From Shinella sp. UYSO24 (GTDB taxonomy: Bacteria > Pseudomonadota > Alphaproteobacteria > Rhizobiales > Rhizobiaceae), in contig CABHNZ010000001.1 in the NCBI GenBank assembly GCA_902167985.1, forward strand, positions 372,001 through 436,000: DNA of 64,000 bases. Reading direction: 5' to 3'. The notes under the pieces are model-generated. The model was not told the DNA's origin and ran no database searches. It saw only the letters and a list, made by a program, of their open reading frames with translations. Positions within the stretch are counted from its first letter, which is position 1. Each line of letters opens with the position of its first letter. A program made the translations under genes and the position numbers. Shown here in pieces: positions 39,111 through 49,988 of this stretch.

Positions 39111-40614
39111 CAGCCCTCGTAATGCGCCCGGACCAATTCGTCCAGCAGGCGCACGCCAAAGCCCGAGCCCCAGGACTGGTTGATCTCGCTCGACGGCGAG
39201 TTGAGCGCCGTTGCCGCGATATCGAGATGCGCCCAGGGCGTTTCGCCGACATAGCGCTTGAGGAACTGGGCTGCCGTGATCGAGCCTGCCTGACGGCCGC
39301 CGGAATTCTTCATGTCGGCAAAGCGGCTGTCGATCAGCTTGTCGTATTCCTTGCCGAGCGGCATGCGCCACAGCTTCTCGCCGGTGACTTCGCCGACGCC
39401 TGCAAGTTCGGCGGCCAATGCGTCGTCGTTGGAGAAAAGGCCGGCATGGATATTGCCGAGCGCCACGACGATCGCGCCGGTCAGCGTCGCGAGGTTGATC
39501 ATGAAGCGCGGCTTGAAGCGGTCGTTGCAATAGTAGAGCGCATCAGCCAGCACGAGGCGGCCTTCGGCATCCGTATTGATGATCTCGATCGTCTGGCCGG
39601 ACATGGAGGTGACGATGTCGCCCGGGCGCTGGGCATTGCCATCGGGCATGTTTTCCACAAGGCCGAGAATGCCGATGACATTCGCCTTGGCCTTACGGGC
39701 GGCAAGCGCGTGCATGAGGCCGATCACGGCGGCAGCACCACCCATATCACCCTTCATATCTTCCATGCCGGCGCCCGGCTTGATCGAGATGCCGCCGGTA
39801 TCGAAGACGACGCCCTTGCCGATGAAGGCGATCGGCTGCTCGCCCGACTTGCCACCCTTCCACTGCATGACGGCTAGCCGCGGTGGGCGCACCGACCCTT
39901 GAGCGACGCCGAGAAGCGCGCCCATGCCGAGCTTGGTCATTTCCGTCTCGGTGAGGATTTCCACCTCGACGCCGAGCTTTTCCAGTTCCTTCGCCTTGTC
40001 GGCGAACTCGACCGGGCCGAGCACGTTCGGCGGCAGGTTGACGAGTTCGCGGGCGAGATTGACGCCGCCGGCAATCGCATCGGACTCAGCAAAGGCCTTC
40101 TTGGCGGCAGCAGCCTCGGCGGTGACGATCGTCACCTTGACGGCCTTGCCCTTTGCGCCATTGCCGTCCTTGTCGTCGTCATCCTTCTTCTTGGTCTTGT
40201 ACTGGTCGAAGGAATAGGCGCGCAGCAGCATGCCGAGCGCAAAGCCGGCCGCTTCAGAAGCGCCGACCGACGCGCCGGGCGCATCGAGGAAGACGGTGAG
40301 CTTGTCAGCCGACTTGACGGCAGCGGCAGCAGTGCCGCCGGCCTTCAGCCAGTCGAGCGCTTCCATCGCGCCCGGCTTGCCGAGACCAATGACGACGAGG
40401 CGATCGGCGGGCGAGCCTGCGGCGCCAGAATATCCAGCGTCGAGAAGGCCTTGGCCTTGAATTTCGCGATGCCGGCGGCGCGTGCGGCAACATTGGCCGG
40501 ATCGGCCTCGGATGCGCCTGCGGCTGCGGTTTCGCCGGCAAGCTTGAGCTGCACGACGAGCCCGCCATCAATGCTGGCAGACTTGGCAAAGGCGATATCG
40601 AACACGGTGGACAT
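39110..40614 (-). CDS. pepA: Leucyl aminopeptidase (one-base break near 40420)
   Basis: Cytosolic M17 zinc/manganese aminopeptidase that also acts as a DNA-binding protein in some bacteria. The metal-binding motifs are [32 protein letters not shown] and [16 protein letters not shown], all canonical. A Lys/Asp-rich stretch ([14 protein letters not shown]) is inserted in the N-terminal domain. The first 65 residues ([18 protein letters not shown] onward) are in another frame until one G is restored near 40420 (gccgcagg to gccggcagg). Repaired length is 501 aa. It is followed directly by holC. Confidence 0.94.
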
Positions 40615-40839
40615 TGCTACTCCCGAATAAAGGCGTCTCGAAACAAAGGCCCGATCTTCACCCTTTCGGCCGTGAAGGCAAGCCTGAAGCGCGTCGCGCA
40701 GTGCCTTTGCCATGATCGGGCGTCATCACATGCCGGCGAATTTCAGTTCCACGTCATCCTGCTGTTGCAGGCTCATGAGAAGGACAAACACTCAGGAAAA
40801 GACCTTCACCGGTGCCGGCGCCGGCAGGCCGGAACATCA

Positions 40840-41661
40840 ATGGATCGGATCATGCAGGGCCTTGCCGTCGCACTTCGTCAGATGCCCGTCCGGCTTCGGC
40901 AAACCGGGGCATATTTGCGGCCCGCGACGCGAAACTGGGGCCTGTCGGCCACGCTTCTCGCCATCTGGTGCGTGCTTCTGGCGATCTTTCATTTCTTCCC
41001 GGCAATCGACCTCGACACGGCGCATCATTTCTTTACGGCGACGGCCTGCCCGGCCGGCTCTGCCATTGGCAGGATCTGCGGGCATTTTGCCGATGCCGGC
41101 GACACGTCGCTGGTCGTCATCCGCAAATGCCTGTTCATCCTGCCGGTCGTCGTCGGCGTGGCGGTGGTCCTGCGGCTCCTCGGCAATTTCGGCCATCACG
41201 GCGCCACCTATTGCCGGGAAACGACGCGGCAATGTTCGATCGCGCTTCTGGCGCTGGTGGCCGGCCCCTATCTCACCGTCAACCTGTTCCTCAAACAGAT
41301 CTCGCACCGGCCCCGCCCCTACCAGACGGATCTTTTCGGCGGGCTTCATCCGTTCAAGGCGGCCGGCGACTTTACCGGCGCATGCGTCGGGAACTGTTCC
41401 TTCATTTCCGGCGAGGCGGCGGGAAGCGGCTGGCTGGTCTGCCTCGTCGTGCTTCTGCCGAAACCGCTGCGGCTCATTCTCGCGCCTCCGATCATCGTGC
41501 TGTCGCTGATCTCGCCGGCCCTGCGCGTCGGCTTTGGCGGGCATTACGTCTCGGATGTCGTGCTCGGCTGGTTGTCGTCGATCGTGATCTACGCGCTGAT
41601 CGCGGAATGTTTCGAAATGTCACAATCTCGAAGAAAACGATCCTCGCCAACAGCTTTGTGA
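40840..41661 (+). CDS. PAP2-family membrane phosphatase (LpxE/LpxF-like)
   Basis: Inner-membrane phosphatase of the PAP2 superfamily, about 273 aa with six likely helices. The three catalytic motifs are KQISHRPRP (motif 1), CSFISGEAAGSG (motif 2, with SGE in place of the common SGH) and GGHYVSDVVLGW (motif 3 with the catalytic His). The CSFxSGE form is one I associate with lipid A or lipid phosphatases of alphaproteobacteria, so a role in removing a lipid phosphate is plausible. It lies just upstream of the LPS export genes but is a separate transcription unit by spacing (93 bases). Confidence 0.82.
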   Translation: MDRIMQGLAVALRQMPVRLRQTGAYLRPATRNWGLSATLLAIWCVLLAIFHFFPAIDLDTAHHFFTATACPAGSAIGRICGHFADAGDTSLVVIRKCLFILPVVVGVAVVLRLLGNFGHHGATYCRETTRQCSIALLALVAGPYLTVNLFLKQISHRPRPYQTDLFGGLHPFKAAGDFTGACVGNCSFISGEAAGSGWLVCLVVLLPKPLRLILAPPIIVLSLISPALRVGFGGHYVSDVVLGWLSSIVIYALIAECFEMSQSRRKRSSPTAL

Positions 41662-41754
41662 GGGAATGCCTGTCGCAAATGCCTTACCGATCGCTTAGAT
41701 AGGCGCAACGTCATCGCAATCACGATGGCAGAATGGCAATCACGTCGGGCCGGC

Positions 41755-42939
41755 ATGAAGCTTCTCGAAGTCTATATTTTGCGCCGCATCTTTCAGATGT
41801 TCATCGTCGCACTCATTCCGGTGCTGACGATCATCTGGACTATCCAGGTGCTCGGGCGGATCAATCTGGTCACGGATACGGGCCAGTCGATCGGCTCTTT
41901 CATGCTGCTTGCCAGTTTCATCCTGCCGACTATCGTGCCCGTCGTCATGCCGTTTGCGCTCGTCATCGGCATTACCCAGACGCTGACGGCGATGAACAAC
42001 GATTCGGAACTGCCGGTGATCGACGCCGCCGGCTCGAGCCGTGCGCTGATCTACAAGCCGGTGATGATCCTTGCCGTGGCGCTGGCGCTCGTCTCCTTCG
42101 CGATCACCAATTTCATCGAGCCCCGTTCGCGGTTCGGCGCGCGTGAAATGGTGGCAACCGCCTATGCGGATCTGCTCTCTTCGGTGATCGAGGAAAAGAC
42201 CTTCCGCAGCATCGAGGACGGGCTCTATGTGCAGATCTCGCAGCGCCTGTCCGGCCGCGTGCTGAAAGGGCTGTTCGTCGTCGATTATCGCGATCCGAAT
42301 GTCGACATGATCTATTATGCCCGCGAAGGCCTCGTTGATCCGAGCGGCACGTCGCTGACGATGCGCGATGGCGAAGTGCATCGCAAGGGCCCGGACGGAC
42401 GCATCTCGATCGTCAAGTTCGCCTCCTACGCCTTCGACCTGTCGTCGATGACGCAGTCGGACAATAATAACGGCGCCATTCCGCTGAGTTCCGGCGATCG
42501 CAGCCTGAGCTTCCTGCTCAATCCCGATCCGACGGATCCGGCCTATGAGAAGAACCCGGCGAACTTCCGCACCGAACTGCATCGCCGCCTCTCCGACTGG
42601 CTGTTCCCGATCACGTTCGCACTGATTTCGCTACTGATCGCCGGCAGCACCCGCTCGCATCGTCAGGCACGGTTGCATCCGATGGTGTCGGCGCTGATCA
42701 TCGCCTTCATCCTGCGCTGGGCCGGTTTCTACCTGATCAACCTGACGGCGCGGAACAGCATGTATGTCCCGCTCGTCTATCTCCTGCCCCTCGGCGTCAT
42801 CGCAGGATCGATCGTGATGCTGGCGACCAACCGCCAGCTGTCGATGCCGGCCATCGTCAGCCGGACGATCACCAAGGTGACGCGGGCGATCCAGGCAAAG
42901 TTTGCCGGCCTTCGCGGCTCGAAGGGGCGTGCAGCATGA
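41755..42939 (+). CDS. lptF: LPS export ABC transporter permease LptF
   Basis: One of two membrane subunits of LptB2FG, which pulls lipopolysaccharide from the inner membrane. The 394-aa protein starts MKLLEVYILRRIFQMFIVALI with a transmembrane pair, then a periplasmic beta-jellyroll between about residues 125 and 265, and three C-terminal helices (LFPITFALISLLIAGST). ATG 41755 is chosen because the upstream in-frame extension is not conserved in type. The stop overlaps the lptG start (ATGA). Intact. Confidence 0.95.
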   Translation: MKLLEVYILRRIFQMFIVALIPVLTIIWTIQVLGRINLVTDTGQSIGSFMLLASFILPTIVPVVMPFALVIGITQTLTAMNNDSELPVIDAAGSSRALIYKPVMILAVALALVSFAITNFIEPRSRFGAREMVATAYADLLSSVIEEKTFRSIEDGLYVQISQRLSGRVLKGLFVVDYRDPNVDMIYYAREGLVDPSGTSLTMRDGEVHRKGPDGRISIVKFASYAFDLSSMTQSDNNNGAIPLSSGDRSLSFLLNPDPTDPAYEKNPANFRTELHRRLSDWLFPITFALISLLIAGSTRSHRQARLHPMVSALIIAFILRWAGFYLINLTARNSMYVPLVYLLPLGVIAGSIVMLATNRQLSMPAIVSRTITKVTRAIQAKFAGLRGSKGRAA

Positions 42940-44024
42940 TATTCTCAACGCTTGGCCGCTATTTCTTCAAGCGCTACATCATCACGGCCATCTGGTTCCT
43001 GCTCGGCGTCAGCGGCATCATCTTCCTTGCCGATTTCAGCGAGACGAGCCGCCGCCTCTCCGGCCTTGTCGGCTACAGCGTGCCCGGTGCGCTGGCGATG
43101 ACGGCGATGCGCGTGCCGCTCATCCTGCAGCAGACGATTCCGACCGTCAGCCTGTTCATCGGCATGACCGTGCTGATTGCGCTCAACCGCCGTTACGAAC
43201 TGGTGGTGACGCGGGCTGCCGGGATTTCGGTCTGGCAGTTCACCCTGCCCTTTGCGGTTGGCGCCTTCCTGATCGGCGTCTTCGCCGTCGGCGTGCTCAA
43301 CCCCGCTGCGGCCTGGGGGCAAAGACAGTCGCAGGCGCTCGAAAGCACATGGCGCGAACAGAGCGGCCGGGCAAAGCCGTCGCATTTCCTGCCCTGGATC
43401 CGCCAAAAGAGCGGCAACGAAGACACAATCATCGGTGGAAAAAGCTACCGGGACAATGGCACGCTGCTCATAGACGTGGTGGTTTTCCACTTCGACAAGC
43501 AGGGCAACGTGACGCTTCGGCAGGATGCCAAGACGGCGAAGTTGGAGAATGGTTACTGGCTTCTTAACGACGTTCTGGAGAATCGCCCCGGCGAAATTCC
43601 GGCGCGTCATCCAACGGCGCAGCTTCGTACCAATCTGAAGCAGGAATATATCCAGGAGAGCGTGGCGGCGCCGGAAACCGTTGCGTTCTTTGATCTTTCC
43701 CGGAAAATCCAGATCAGCAGATCCTTCGGCATCTCGACGAAAGCGCTGGAAACACAGTTCCACTCGCTTCTGTCCCTGCCGATCCTGCTCGTCGCGATGA
43801 CTCTCATTGCGGCAACAGTATCATTGAAATTCAGTCGCTTCGCCCAGTCTCGATCGATGATTCTGGGTGGAATAGTTTCCGGCTTCGTGCTTTATGTCGT
43901 CACAGTGCTCGTGAAGGCATTCGGAAGCAGCGGGGCGATTCCTCCTTTCGTGGCGGTCTGGATTCCAGTCATCGTCGCCACGGCATTGGGTGCGACTATC
44001 TTGCTTCATCAGGAGGATGGCTAG
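42936..44024 (+). CDS. lptG: LPS export ABC transporter permease LptG
   Basis: Partner of LptF in the LPS exporter. The 362-aa protein has the same layout: N-terminal helices (YFFKRYIITAIWFLLG), RRYELVVTRAAGISVWQF, a periplasmic jellyroll (residues 125-265) and three C-terminal helices (GGIVSGFVLYVVTVLVKAF). Its ATG overlaps the lptF stop, and its stop TAG overlaps the GTG start of lptD. The AGGAGG site for lptD lies inside its last codons (44011-44016), so lptFGD is tightly coupled. Confidence 0.95.
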   Translation: MIFSTLGRYFFKRYIITAIWFLLGVSGIIFLADFSETSRRLSGLVGYSVPGALAMTAMRVPLILQQTIPTVSLFIGMTVLIALNRRYELVVTRAAGISVWQFTLPFAVGAFLIGVFAVGVLNPAAAWGQRQSQALESTWREQSGRAKPSHFLPWIRQKSGNEDTIIGGKSYRDNGTLLIDVVVFHFDKQGNVTLRQDAKTAKLENGYWLLNDVLENRPGEIPARHPTAQLRTNLKQEYIQESVAAPETVAFFDLSRKIQISRSFGISTKALETQFHSLLSLPILLVAMTLIAATVSLKFSRFAQSRSMILGGIVSGFVLYVVTVLVKAFGSSGAIPPFVAVWIPVIVATALGATILLHQEDG

Positions 44025-46362
44025 TGGCGGTAAGTAACCGCAAGAAATTCAACCGGCTCGCCGCCGCCCTCATGACCAGCGTGTCTGTATGCGTATCAGG
44101 CGTTTCCGCAACCACCGCATTCGCGCAGTCTCCCCTGCCCCCGGCAGCCAAGGACGACAACGCGAAGATGCTTTTGCGTGCCAATGAACTGGTCTACGAC
44201 CAGGACAAGCAGATCGTCACCGCCAACGGTGGCGTCCAGATGTATTACAACCGCTATCGCATGGTTGCGCAGCGGGTGCAGTATAACCAGAAGACCGGCC
44301 ATGTGATCGCCACCGGCAATATCGAGTTCATCGAGCCGGGCGGCAACCGCGTGTATGCCGAGCAGATGGATGTGACGAACGACTTCGGTCAGGGTTTCGT
44401 CAACACGATCCGTCTGGAAACCACCGACAATACCCGTCTTGCGGCCGAAAGCGCCGAGCGGCAGAGCCAGGACGTCATGGTGCTCAACAACACCGTGTAT
44501 ACCGCCTGCCTGCCCTGTTCCGCCACGCCCGGCAAGGCGCCTCTCTGGCAGGTGAAGGCGCAGCGCGTCATCCGCAATGGCCAGACCCATACGATCCGCC
44601 TCGAACATGCCCGGTTCGAACTGTTCGGCGCGCCGATCGGCTACCTGCCCTTCGTCGAAGTGCCGGATGAAACCGTCGAGCGGAAATCCGGCCTGCTGTT
44701 CCCGACATTCAGCGCCAGCGACAATCTCGGCTTCGGCGGCGGCATCCCCTATTATCACGTGTTCTCGCCCAGCATGGATGCGACGATCACGCCAACCTAT
44801 TATTCGAGCCAGGGCCTTCTGGTTCAGGGCGAAGTGCGCAACCAGTTCGACAACGGCTCGCATACGCTCGAGTTTGCCGGGATCCATCAGCAGAACCCGA
44901 AGAACTTCGACGCCGGCACGAGCGACCGCGATGCCGATACCCGCGCCATGGTTTCGTCGCATGGCGAGTTCGACATCAATCCGCGCTGGAAATTCGGCTG
45001 GAACGGCATGCTCCAGACGGACAATAATTTCGCGCGCACCTACAAGCTCGAAAACTCTTCGAGCGAGACCTATACGAACGAGATCTATCTGCGCGGCCTC
45101 GGCGTGCGGAACTATTTCGACCTGCATGGCTACTATTTCGACATCCAGGACGATTCGAAATCGAGCCTGCGCGAGCGCCAGCAGGCGATCGTCTATCCGT
45201 CCTTCGACTATGACTATGTGGCGCCGGAGCCCGTCTTCGGCGGCCAGCTGTCGATCACGTCGAACCTGACGAACCTGACCCGCCGTCAGTCGGATGCCTA
45301 TTTCGAAGGTTCCAACTGGCGCTTCCCCGGCCTTGCCGGTGATTACAGCCGCTTCACGACCGAGGCGGAATGGAAGCGGACCTTCACCACACCAGAGGGT
45401 CTGCTGCTGACGCCGATCGTTGCCGCACGCGGCGACGGTCTCTATCATTCCTTCGACGGCACTCCGTCGGGTTATGACGGCGACTTCAATTCCAGCGGCA
45501 CCGATGGCCGCTACATGCTGACAGCCGGGCTTGAGGCGCGCTATCCGTTCCTCATCGAGGCACCGGGCGGCAGCCATATCATCGAGCCGATCGGCCAGAT
45601 CTTCGTGCGTCCTGACGAACAGGATGCCGGCGGCCTGCCGAACGAGGATGCGCAGAGCTTCGTCTATGACGCGACGACGCTGTTCGACCGCGACAAGTTC
45701 TCGGGCTTCGACCGTATCGAGGGCGGCACGCGCGCCAATCTGGGCTTCCGCTATACCGGTTCGCTCAACAACGGCATCGGGCTTCGCGGCATTTTCGGCC
45801 AGTCCTATCAGCTGGCCGGCAAGAACTCGTTTGCCTCCGACGACCTCGTGAGCGCCGGCAACGAATCGGGTCTTGAAACGACGCGTTCCGACTATGTGGC
45901 GATGGCTGCCATCGACCTGCCGCAGGGCTTTACCGTGCAGGGCAATACGCGCTTTGACGAAAAGTCGTTCGACCTGAAGCGCACGGATGCCTCGATCGGC
46001 TATACGACGCCACGCGTCAGCGGCAAGCTGATCTACACCAAGGTTTCGGCCCAGCCGGAATATGGCGACAGCAGCCCGACGGAAGTCTTGAAGAACACGA
46101 TGTCGTTCCGGGTCAACGAGAACTGGTCGCTGGCCGGTACCGCCACCTGGGACTCAACAACAATGACGTCATCCGCCGCGGCATCGCGGTCAGCTATGCC
46201 GACGAGTGCACGATCTTCACGCTTGCCTATACCGACAAGCCGGCCAGCACGGATGCTGCCGACTGGACGGTCAGCGCAAGGCTGAGCTTCCGCACGCTCG
46301 GCGACGTCAATGTCGGCTCGACCAGCGATTACAAGGACTACACGGAAAGTTTCCGTGAGTGA
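44024..46362 (+). CDS. lptD: LPS assembly outer-membrane protein LptD (one-base break near 46153)
   Basis: Outer-membrane translocon that places LPS in the outer leaflet, with LptE. GTG start overlaps the lptG stop; AGGAGG is seven bases upstream. A signal peptide (residues 1-37, cleavage near AFAQS) precedes the OstA/LptA-like domain (LLRANELVYDQDKQIVTANGGVQ, in part) and the large beta-barrel domain with CLPCSATPGKAPLW. The frame breaks near 46153 (gacctc read as gactc); the barrel then ends VSARLSFRTLGDVNVG and YTESFRE. Repaired length is 779 aa. Essential, so the break is surely an error. Confidence 0.94.
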
Positions 46363-46519
46363 CGGCGGGGGGAACCCCTCCGTCATGGTTTCGCCGCAAC
46401 GATTGTGCATCGGCAGACGGACAGGCTGAAACAGGGCGGGTCTCACGGCGATATCGCCACGGGGATTTCACCACGGGGATTTCGGGGGCGTCCGGCTGAA
46501 CAAGCCCGCGGAAAAGGGA

Positions 46520-47473
46520 ATGACTTTGATGTTTGCAGTGAGCGCTACGCGTAATCTCGCCCTCGGACTTGCGGCTCTGGCCGCCTCGGTCGTGATCATG
46601 CCAATCGGTTCGCAGGCCTTCGCCGTCGAGAGCGAGGTGGCGGCCGTCGTCAATCGCCAGCCGATCACATCCACGGATGTGGCGCATCGCGTCGCCTTCC
46701 TGCGTCTCCAGCACCAGAAGCCGGACCCGAAGGTGGCCCGCCAGCAGCTCGTCGACGAGATGCTGAAGCGGCAGGAAATCGCCCGCGTCAAGATGTCGGT
46801 CTCGACCGAAGACGTGGACAAGGCTTTCGATCGCTTCGCCGCCGGCAACAAGATCACCACCGCGCAGCTGACCCAGATCCTCGACCATGCCGGCGTCGGC
46901 GTCGAGCATTTCAAGGCCTATATCGCCGTTCAGATGAGCTGGCCGCGCCTCGTGCAGGCCCGTTACGGCAGCGGCCGTGGCAAGATGTCGAGCCAGGAGC
47001 TCGTCACACGTATGCTTGAAAACAAGCAGAAGCCGGTGACGACCGAATATACGCTGCAGCAGATCATCTTCGTGGTGCCGACCAACAAGCGCAACGCGAT
47101 CCTTGCCAAGCGCAAGGCACAGGCAGAGGCTTCGCGCAGCAAGTTCCCGGGCTGCACCGAATCGCGCACCTTTGCCGCGACCATGCTCGACGTTTCCGTG
47201 CGTGACCTCGGCCGCGTGCTGCAGCCGGAGCTGCCAGAAAACTGGAAGCCGCTGATCGAGAAGGCCAAGGGCAATACGACCGAGCCGCTCGTGACCGATC
47301 GCGGTGTCGAATTCCTGGCGATCTGCGACAAGAAGCAGGTGAATGACGACGTGGCTGCCGAGGCAGTCTTCCGCGCCGAGGACCTGACCAAGGCCGAGAA
47401 GACCGGTCAGGACCCGAACGACAAGAAATATATGGACGACCTGCGCAGCAAGGCGCAGATCGAGTTCCCGTAA
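46520..47473 (+). CDS. SurA-like periplasmic chaperone/peptidyl-prolyl isomerase
   Basis: Periplasmic chaperone for outer-membrane proteins, here 317 aa. The signal peptide ends near SQAFAVES. The SurA N-terminal domain (VAAVVNRQPITSTDVAHRVAF in part) and a single parvulin-like C-terminal domain (TEYTLQQIIFVVPTN to FLAICDKKQV) are visible. It lacks the second PPIase domain of E. coli SurA and resembles short rhizobial SurA-type proteins. It sits 157 bases after lptD, in the conserved lptD-surA-pdxA-rsmA block. An internal ATG at 46529 is an alternative start. Confidence 0.88.
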   Translation: MTLMFAVSATRNLALGLAALAASVVIMPIGSQAFAVESEVAAVVNRQPITSTDVAHRVAFLRLQHQKPDPKVARQQLVDEMLKRQEIARVKMSVSTEDVDKAFDRFAAGNKITTAQLTQILDHAGVGVEHFKAYIAVQMSWPRLVQARYGSGRGKMSSQELVTRMLENKQKPVTTEYTLQQIIFVVPTNKRNAILAKRKAQAEASRSKFPGCTESRTFAATMLDVSVRDLGRVLQPELPENWKPLIEKAKGNTTEPLVTDRGVEFLAICDKKQVNDDVAAEAVFRAEDLTKAEKTGQDPNDKKYMDDLRSKAQIEFP

Positions 47474-47495
47474 CAAGACCGGAGCCAATACGCGA

Positions 47496-48532
47496 ATGCC
47501 TCTCGATCGTCCGCTTGCCCTTACCCAGGGCGATCCTGCAGGCATAGGCCCGGAGATCACGCTTGCCGCCTGGCTTAACCGCCAGCGCTTTCGCTTCCGC
47601 CTTTCCTGTTCATCGGCGACCCGGCCATGCTGGCGGCGCGCGCGAAGCTCATCGGCCTCGACATCCCGCTCGTCGAATGCGGCCCGGAGGCAGCGCTCTC
47701 CGTGTTCAACGACGCCCTGCCCGTGCTTGCCGTCGCCGATACCGGTGATGCCGCAGCGCTCGTCGTGCCGGGTGAGCCGCATATCGGGACTGCGCGCGGT
47801 ACGATCGGTGCGATCGAGACGGCCGTGTCACTGACGCTTTCCGGCCAGACGGCTGCCGTGGTGACGAACCCGATTGCCAAGTCGGTGCTCTATCAGGCCG
47901 GTTTCGGTTTTCCGGGACATACGGAGTTTCTGGCGGATCTGGCTGCCAAGCACAGCGGCCAGCCGGTGATGCCGGTCATGCTGCTCGCCGGGCCGAAGCT
48001 GCGGGCCATTCCCGTAACGATCCATATCCCGGTGAAGGACGTGCCGACGGCGCTGACGCAGGATCTGATCGAACAGACCTGCCGGATCACCCATCACGAC
48101 CTGAAGACCCGTTTCGGCATCGAACAGCCGCGGCTTGCGGTTGCCGGCCTCAACCCGCATGCGGGCGAGGATGGCGCAATCGGCATCGAGGACCGCGACA
48201 TCATCCATCCAGCCATCGTCGCCCTGCGGCAGGAAGGCATCAACGCCTTCGGACCGCTGCCGGCCGATACGATGTTCCATGACGAGGCGCGCAGCCGCTA
48301 TGACGTGGCGATCTGCATGTATCACGATCAGGCGCTGATCCCGGCAAAGGCTCTCGGCTTCGATACGTCCGTCAACGTGACGCTCGGCCTGCCCTTCATC
48401 CGCACCTCGCCCGACCATGGCACGGCCTTCGGCATTGCCGGACAGGGCGTGGCGCGTGAGACGAGCCTTGTCGAGGCCATCCGGCTTGCAGGCGATCTGG
48501 CTGGCACTCTCGCAGAAAAGGCAGCAGGCTGA
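47496..48532 (+). CDS. pdxA: 4-hydroxythreonine-4-phosphate dehydrogenase (one-base break near 47595)
   Basis: NAD-dependent oxidase step in pyridoxal 5'-phosphate synthesis. The start [21 protein letters not shown] is diagnostic. Reading shifts near 47595, where one base is missing before [18 protein letters not shown]. Metal-binding and substrate residues lie in [37 protein letters not shown] and [17 protein letters not shown] (each in part). Repaired length is 345 aa. The stop overlaps the rsmA start (TGATG). Confidence 0.94.
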
Positions 48533-49389
48533 TGGCGACGCTCGACGGTCTTCCGCCTCTGCGCGAGGTGATCCAGCGCCATGGCCTCGATGCCAAGAAG
48601 TCGCTCGGCCAGAACTTTCTCTTCGACCTCAACCTCACCCAGAAGATCGCCCGTTCGGCCGGATCTCTGGAGGGGGTCACGGTATTCGAAGTCGGCCCCG
48701 GGCCCGGTGGACTGACGCGCTCCATTCTGGCGCTCGGCGCCAAGAAAGTGATCGCCGTCGAGCGGGACGCACGGGCGCTTCCGGTTCTGGCGGAAGTCTC
48801 CGACTTCTATCCCGGCCGCCTAGAAGTGATCGAAGGCGATGCGCTGAAGACGGATTTTGCCGCGCTTGCCGCGGAAAAGGCCGAGGGCGGGCCGGTGAAG
48901 ATCATCGCCAACCTGCCTTATAATGTCGGCACGCAGCTTCTCATCAACTGGCTTCTGCCGGAAGATGGCCAGAGCGATGGCGGGTGGCCGCCCTTCTGGG
49001 AAAGCCTGACGCTGATGTTCCAGCGCGAAGTCGGCCTGCGTATCGTGGCGCAGGAAGACGACGACCATTACGGCCGGCTCGGCGTTCTCTGCGGCTGGCG
49101 CACGCACGCGCATATGATGTTCGACGTGCCGCCGCAGGCCTTTTCGCCGCCGCCGAAGGTGACGTCCTCCGTCGTCCACCTGACGCCACGGCCAAATCCC
49201 CTGCCCTGCGAGGTGGCCAAGCTCGAGCGCATCACGCAAGCCGCCTTCGGCCAGCGCCGCAAGATGCTGCGCCAGAGCCTGAAGCCGGTCGGCGGCGAGG
49301 CCTTGCTTGCCAAGGCCGGGATCGACCCGCAGCGACGTGCCGAAACGCTGTCGATCGAAGAGTTCGTGCGGCTGGCGAATTGCCTTTAA
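48532..49389 (+). CDS. rsmA: 16S rRNA (adenine(1518)-N(6)/adenine(1519)-N(6))-dimethyltransferase
   Basis: KsgA-type enzyme that dimethylates A1518 and A1519 of 16S rRNA and acts late in 30S assembly. The 285-aa protein has [19 protein letters not shown], the SAM-binding [16 protein letters not shown], the catalytic [11 protein letters not shown] and [21 protein letters not shown] in part. The ATG at 48532 overlaps the pdxA stop. Intact. Confidence 0.96.
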   Translation: MATLDGLPPLREVIQRHGLDAKKSLGQNFLFDLNLTQKIARSAGSLEGVTVFEVGPGPGGLTRSILALGAKKVIAVERDARALPVLAEVSDFYPGRLEVIEGDALKTDFAALAAEKAEGGPVKIIANLPYNVGTQLLINWLLPEDGQSDGGWPPFWESLTLMFQREVGLRIVAQEDDDHYGRLGVLCGWRTHAHMMFDVPPQAFSPPPKVTSSVVHLTPRPNPLPCEVAKLERITQAAFGQRRKMLRQSLKPVGGEALLAKAGIDPQRRAETLSIEEFVRLANCL

Positions 49390-49476
49390 GGGCGTGCCCG
49401 CTCGCGCATGCAACCAATAATTGACAATCAATCAGATTAATGGTGAGTTAACTGCCATCGTCCCTTGGAGGCAGAT

Positions 49477-49895
49477 ATGGCAGTTAATCCCGCGCGGGTT
49501 GCAGGCTTGAAATCAGGTGATGGCGGTGGCACATTTGACGATATGGAAACACGCGTCGGCAAACTCGAAGAGATAGCAGAGGGCACTAAGACCGTGCTGG
49601 AGAAGATCCTCGCGCGGCTTGACGGCATTGATGGCAGGCTTGATGGCATCGATCACAGGCTGGACGGTATCGACGGCAAGCTCGACGTGATGGATAGGCG
49701 GCTCGGCTTGGTCGAGGCACGCGTGACTGCGTCGAGACCTCGATAATCGCCGTGAACTACGATCTGGGTATTGTCAAAGCCAAGTTGGACTCCAAGCCCG
49801 ACCAGGGCTGGATCACCAATGTGATGGGCATCATGCTTGCCGTATCATTCGGCGCGATTGCCTGCGCGACCGGCATCATTTCCGTTTTGAGGTAA
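49477..49895 (+). CDS. Small coiled-coil membrane protein with heptad repeats (one-base break near 49720)
   Basis: A hypothetical protein. The first frame runs to RLGLVEARVTASRPR; with one base restored near 49720 it continues VETSIIAVNYDLGIVKAKL and ends in a hydrophobic segment ITNVMGIMLAVSFGAIACATGIISVLR (about residues 113-139, in part). It is then 139 aa: a soluble N-terminus, four seven-residue repeats of the type RLDGIDG (about residues 47-74), and a C-terminal membrane anchor. The repeats suggest a trimeric coiled coil. The layout resembles phage XhlA-like anchors but I see no phage gene near. Shine-Dalgarno TTGGAGG precedes ATG 49477. Confidence 0.68.
49615..49698 (+). repeat. 21-bp tandem repeat (four units)
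   Basis: Four 21-base units at 49615, 49636, 49657 and 49678, each coding for a seven-residue RLDGIDG-like heptad. Units differ at several bases, mainly at third codon positions, so the protein pattern is better kept than the DNA. Confidence 0.8.
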
Positions 49896-49988
49896 TCCCG
49901 CCGCAAGCCGCGTAGACGGCAGTGGTTGGTGAACGACTGACAGCCACGGCCTCTCGGTGACGCGAGAGCGGCTCGTGGCCTCAAAACC

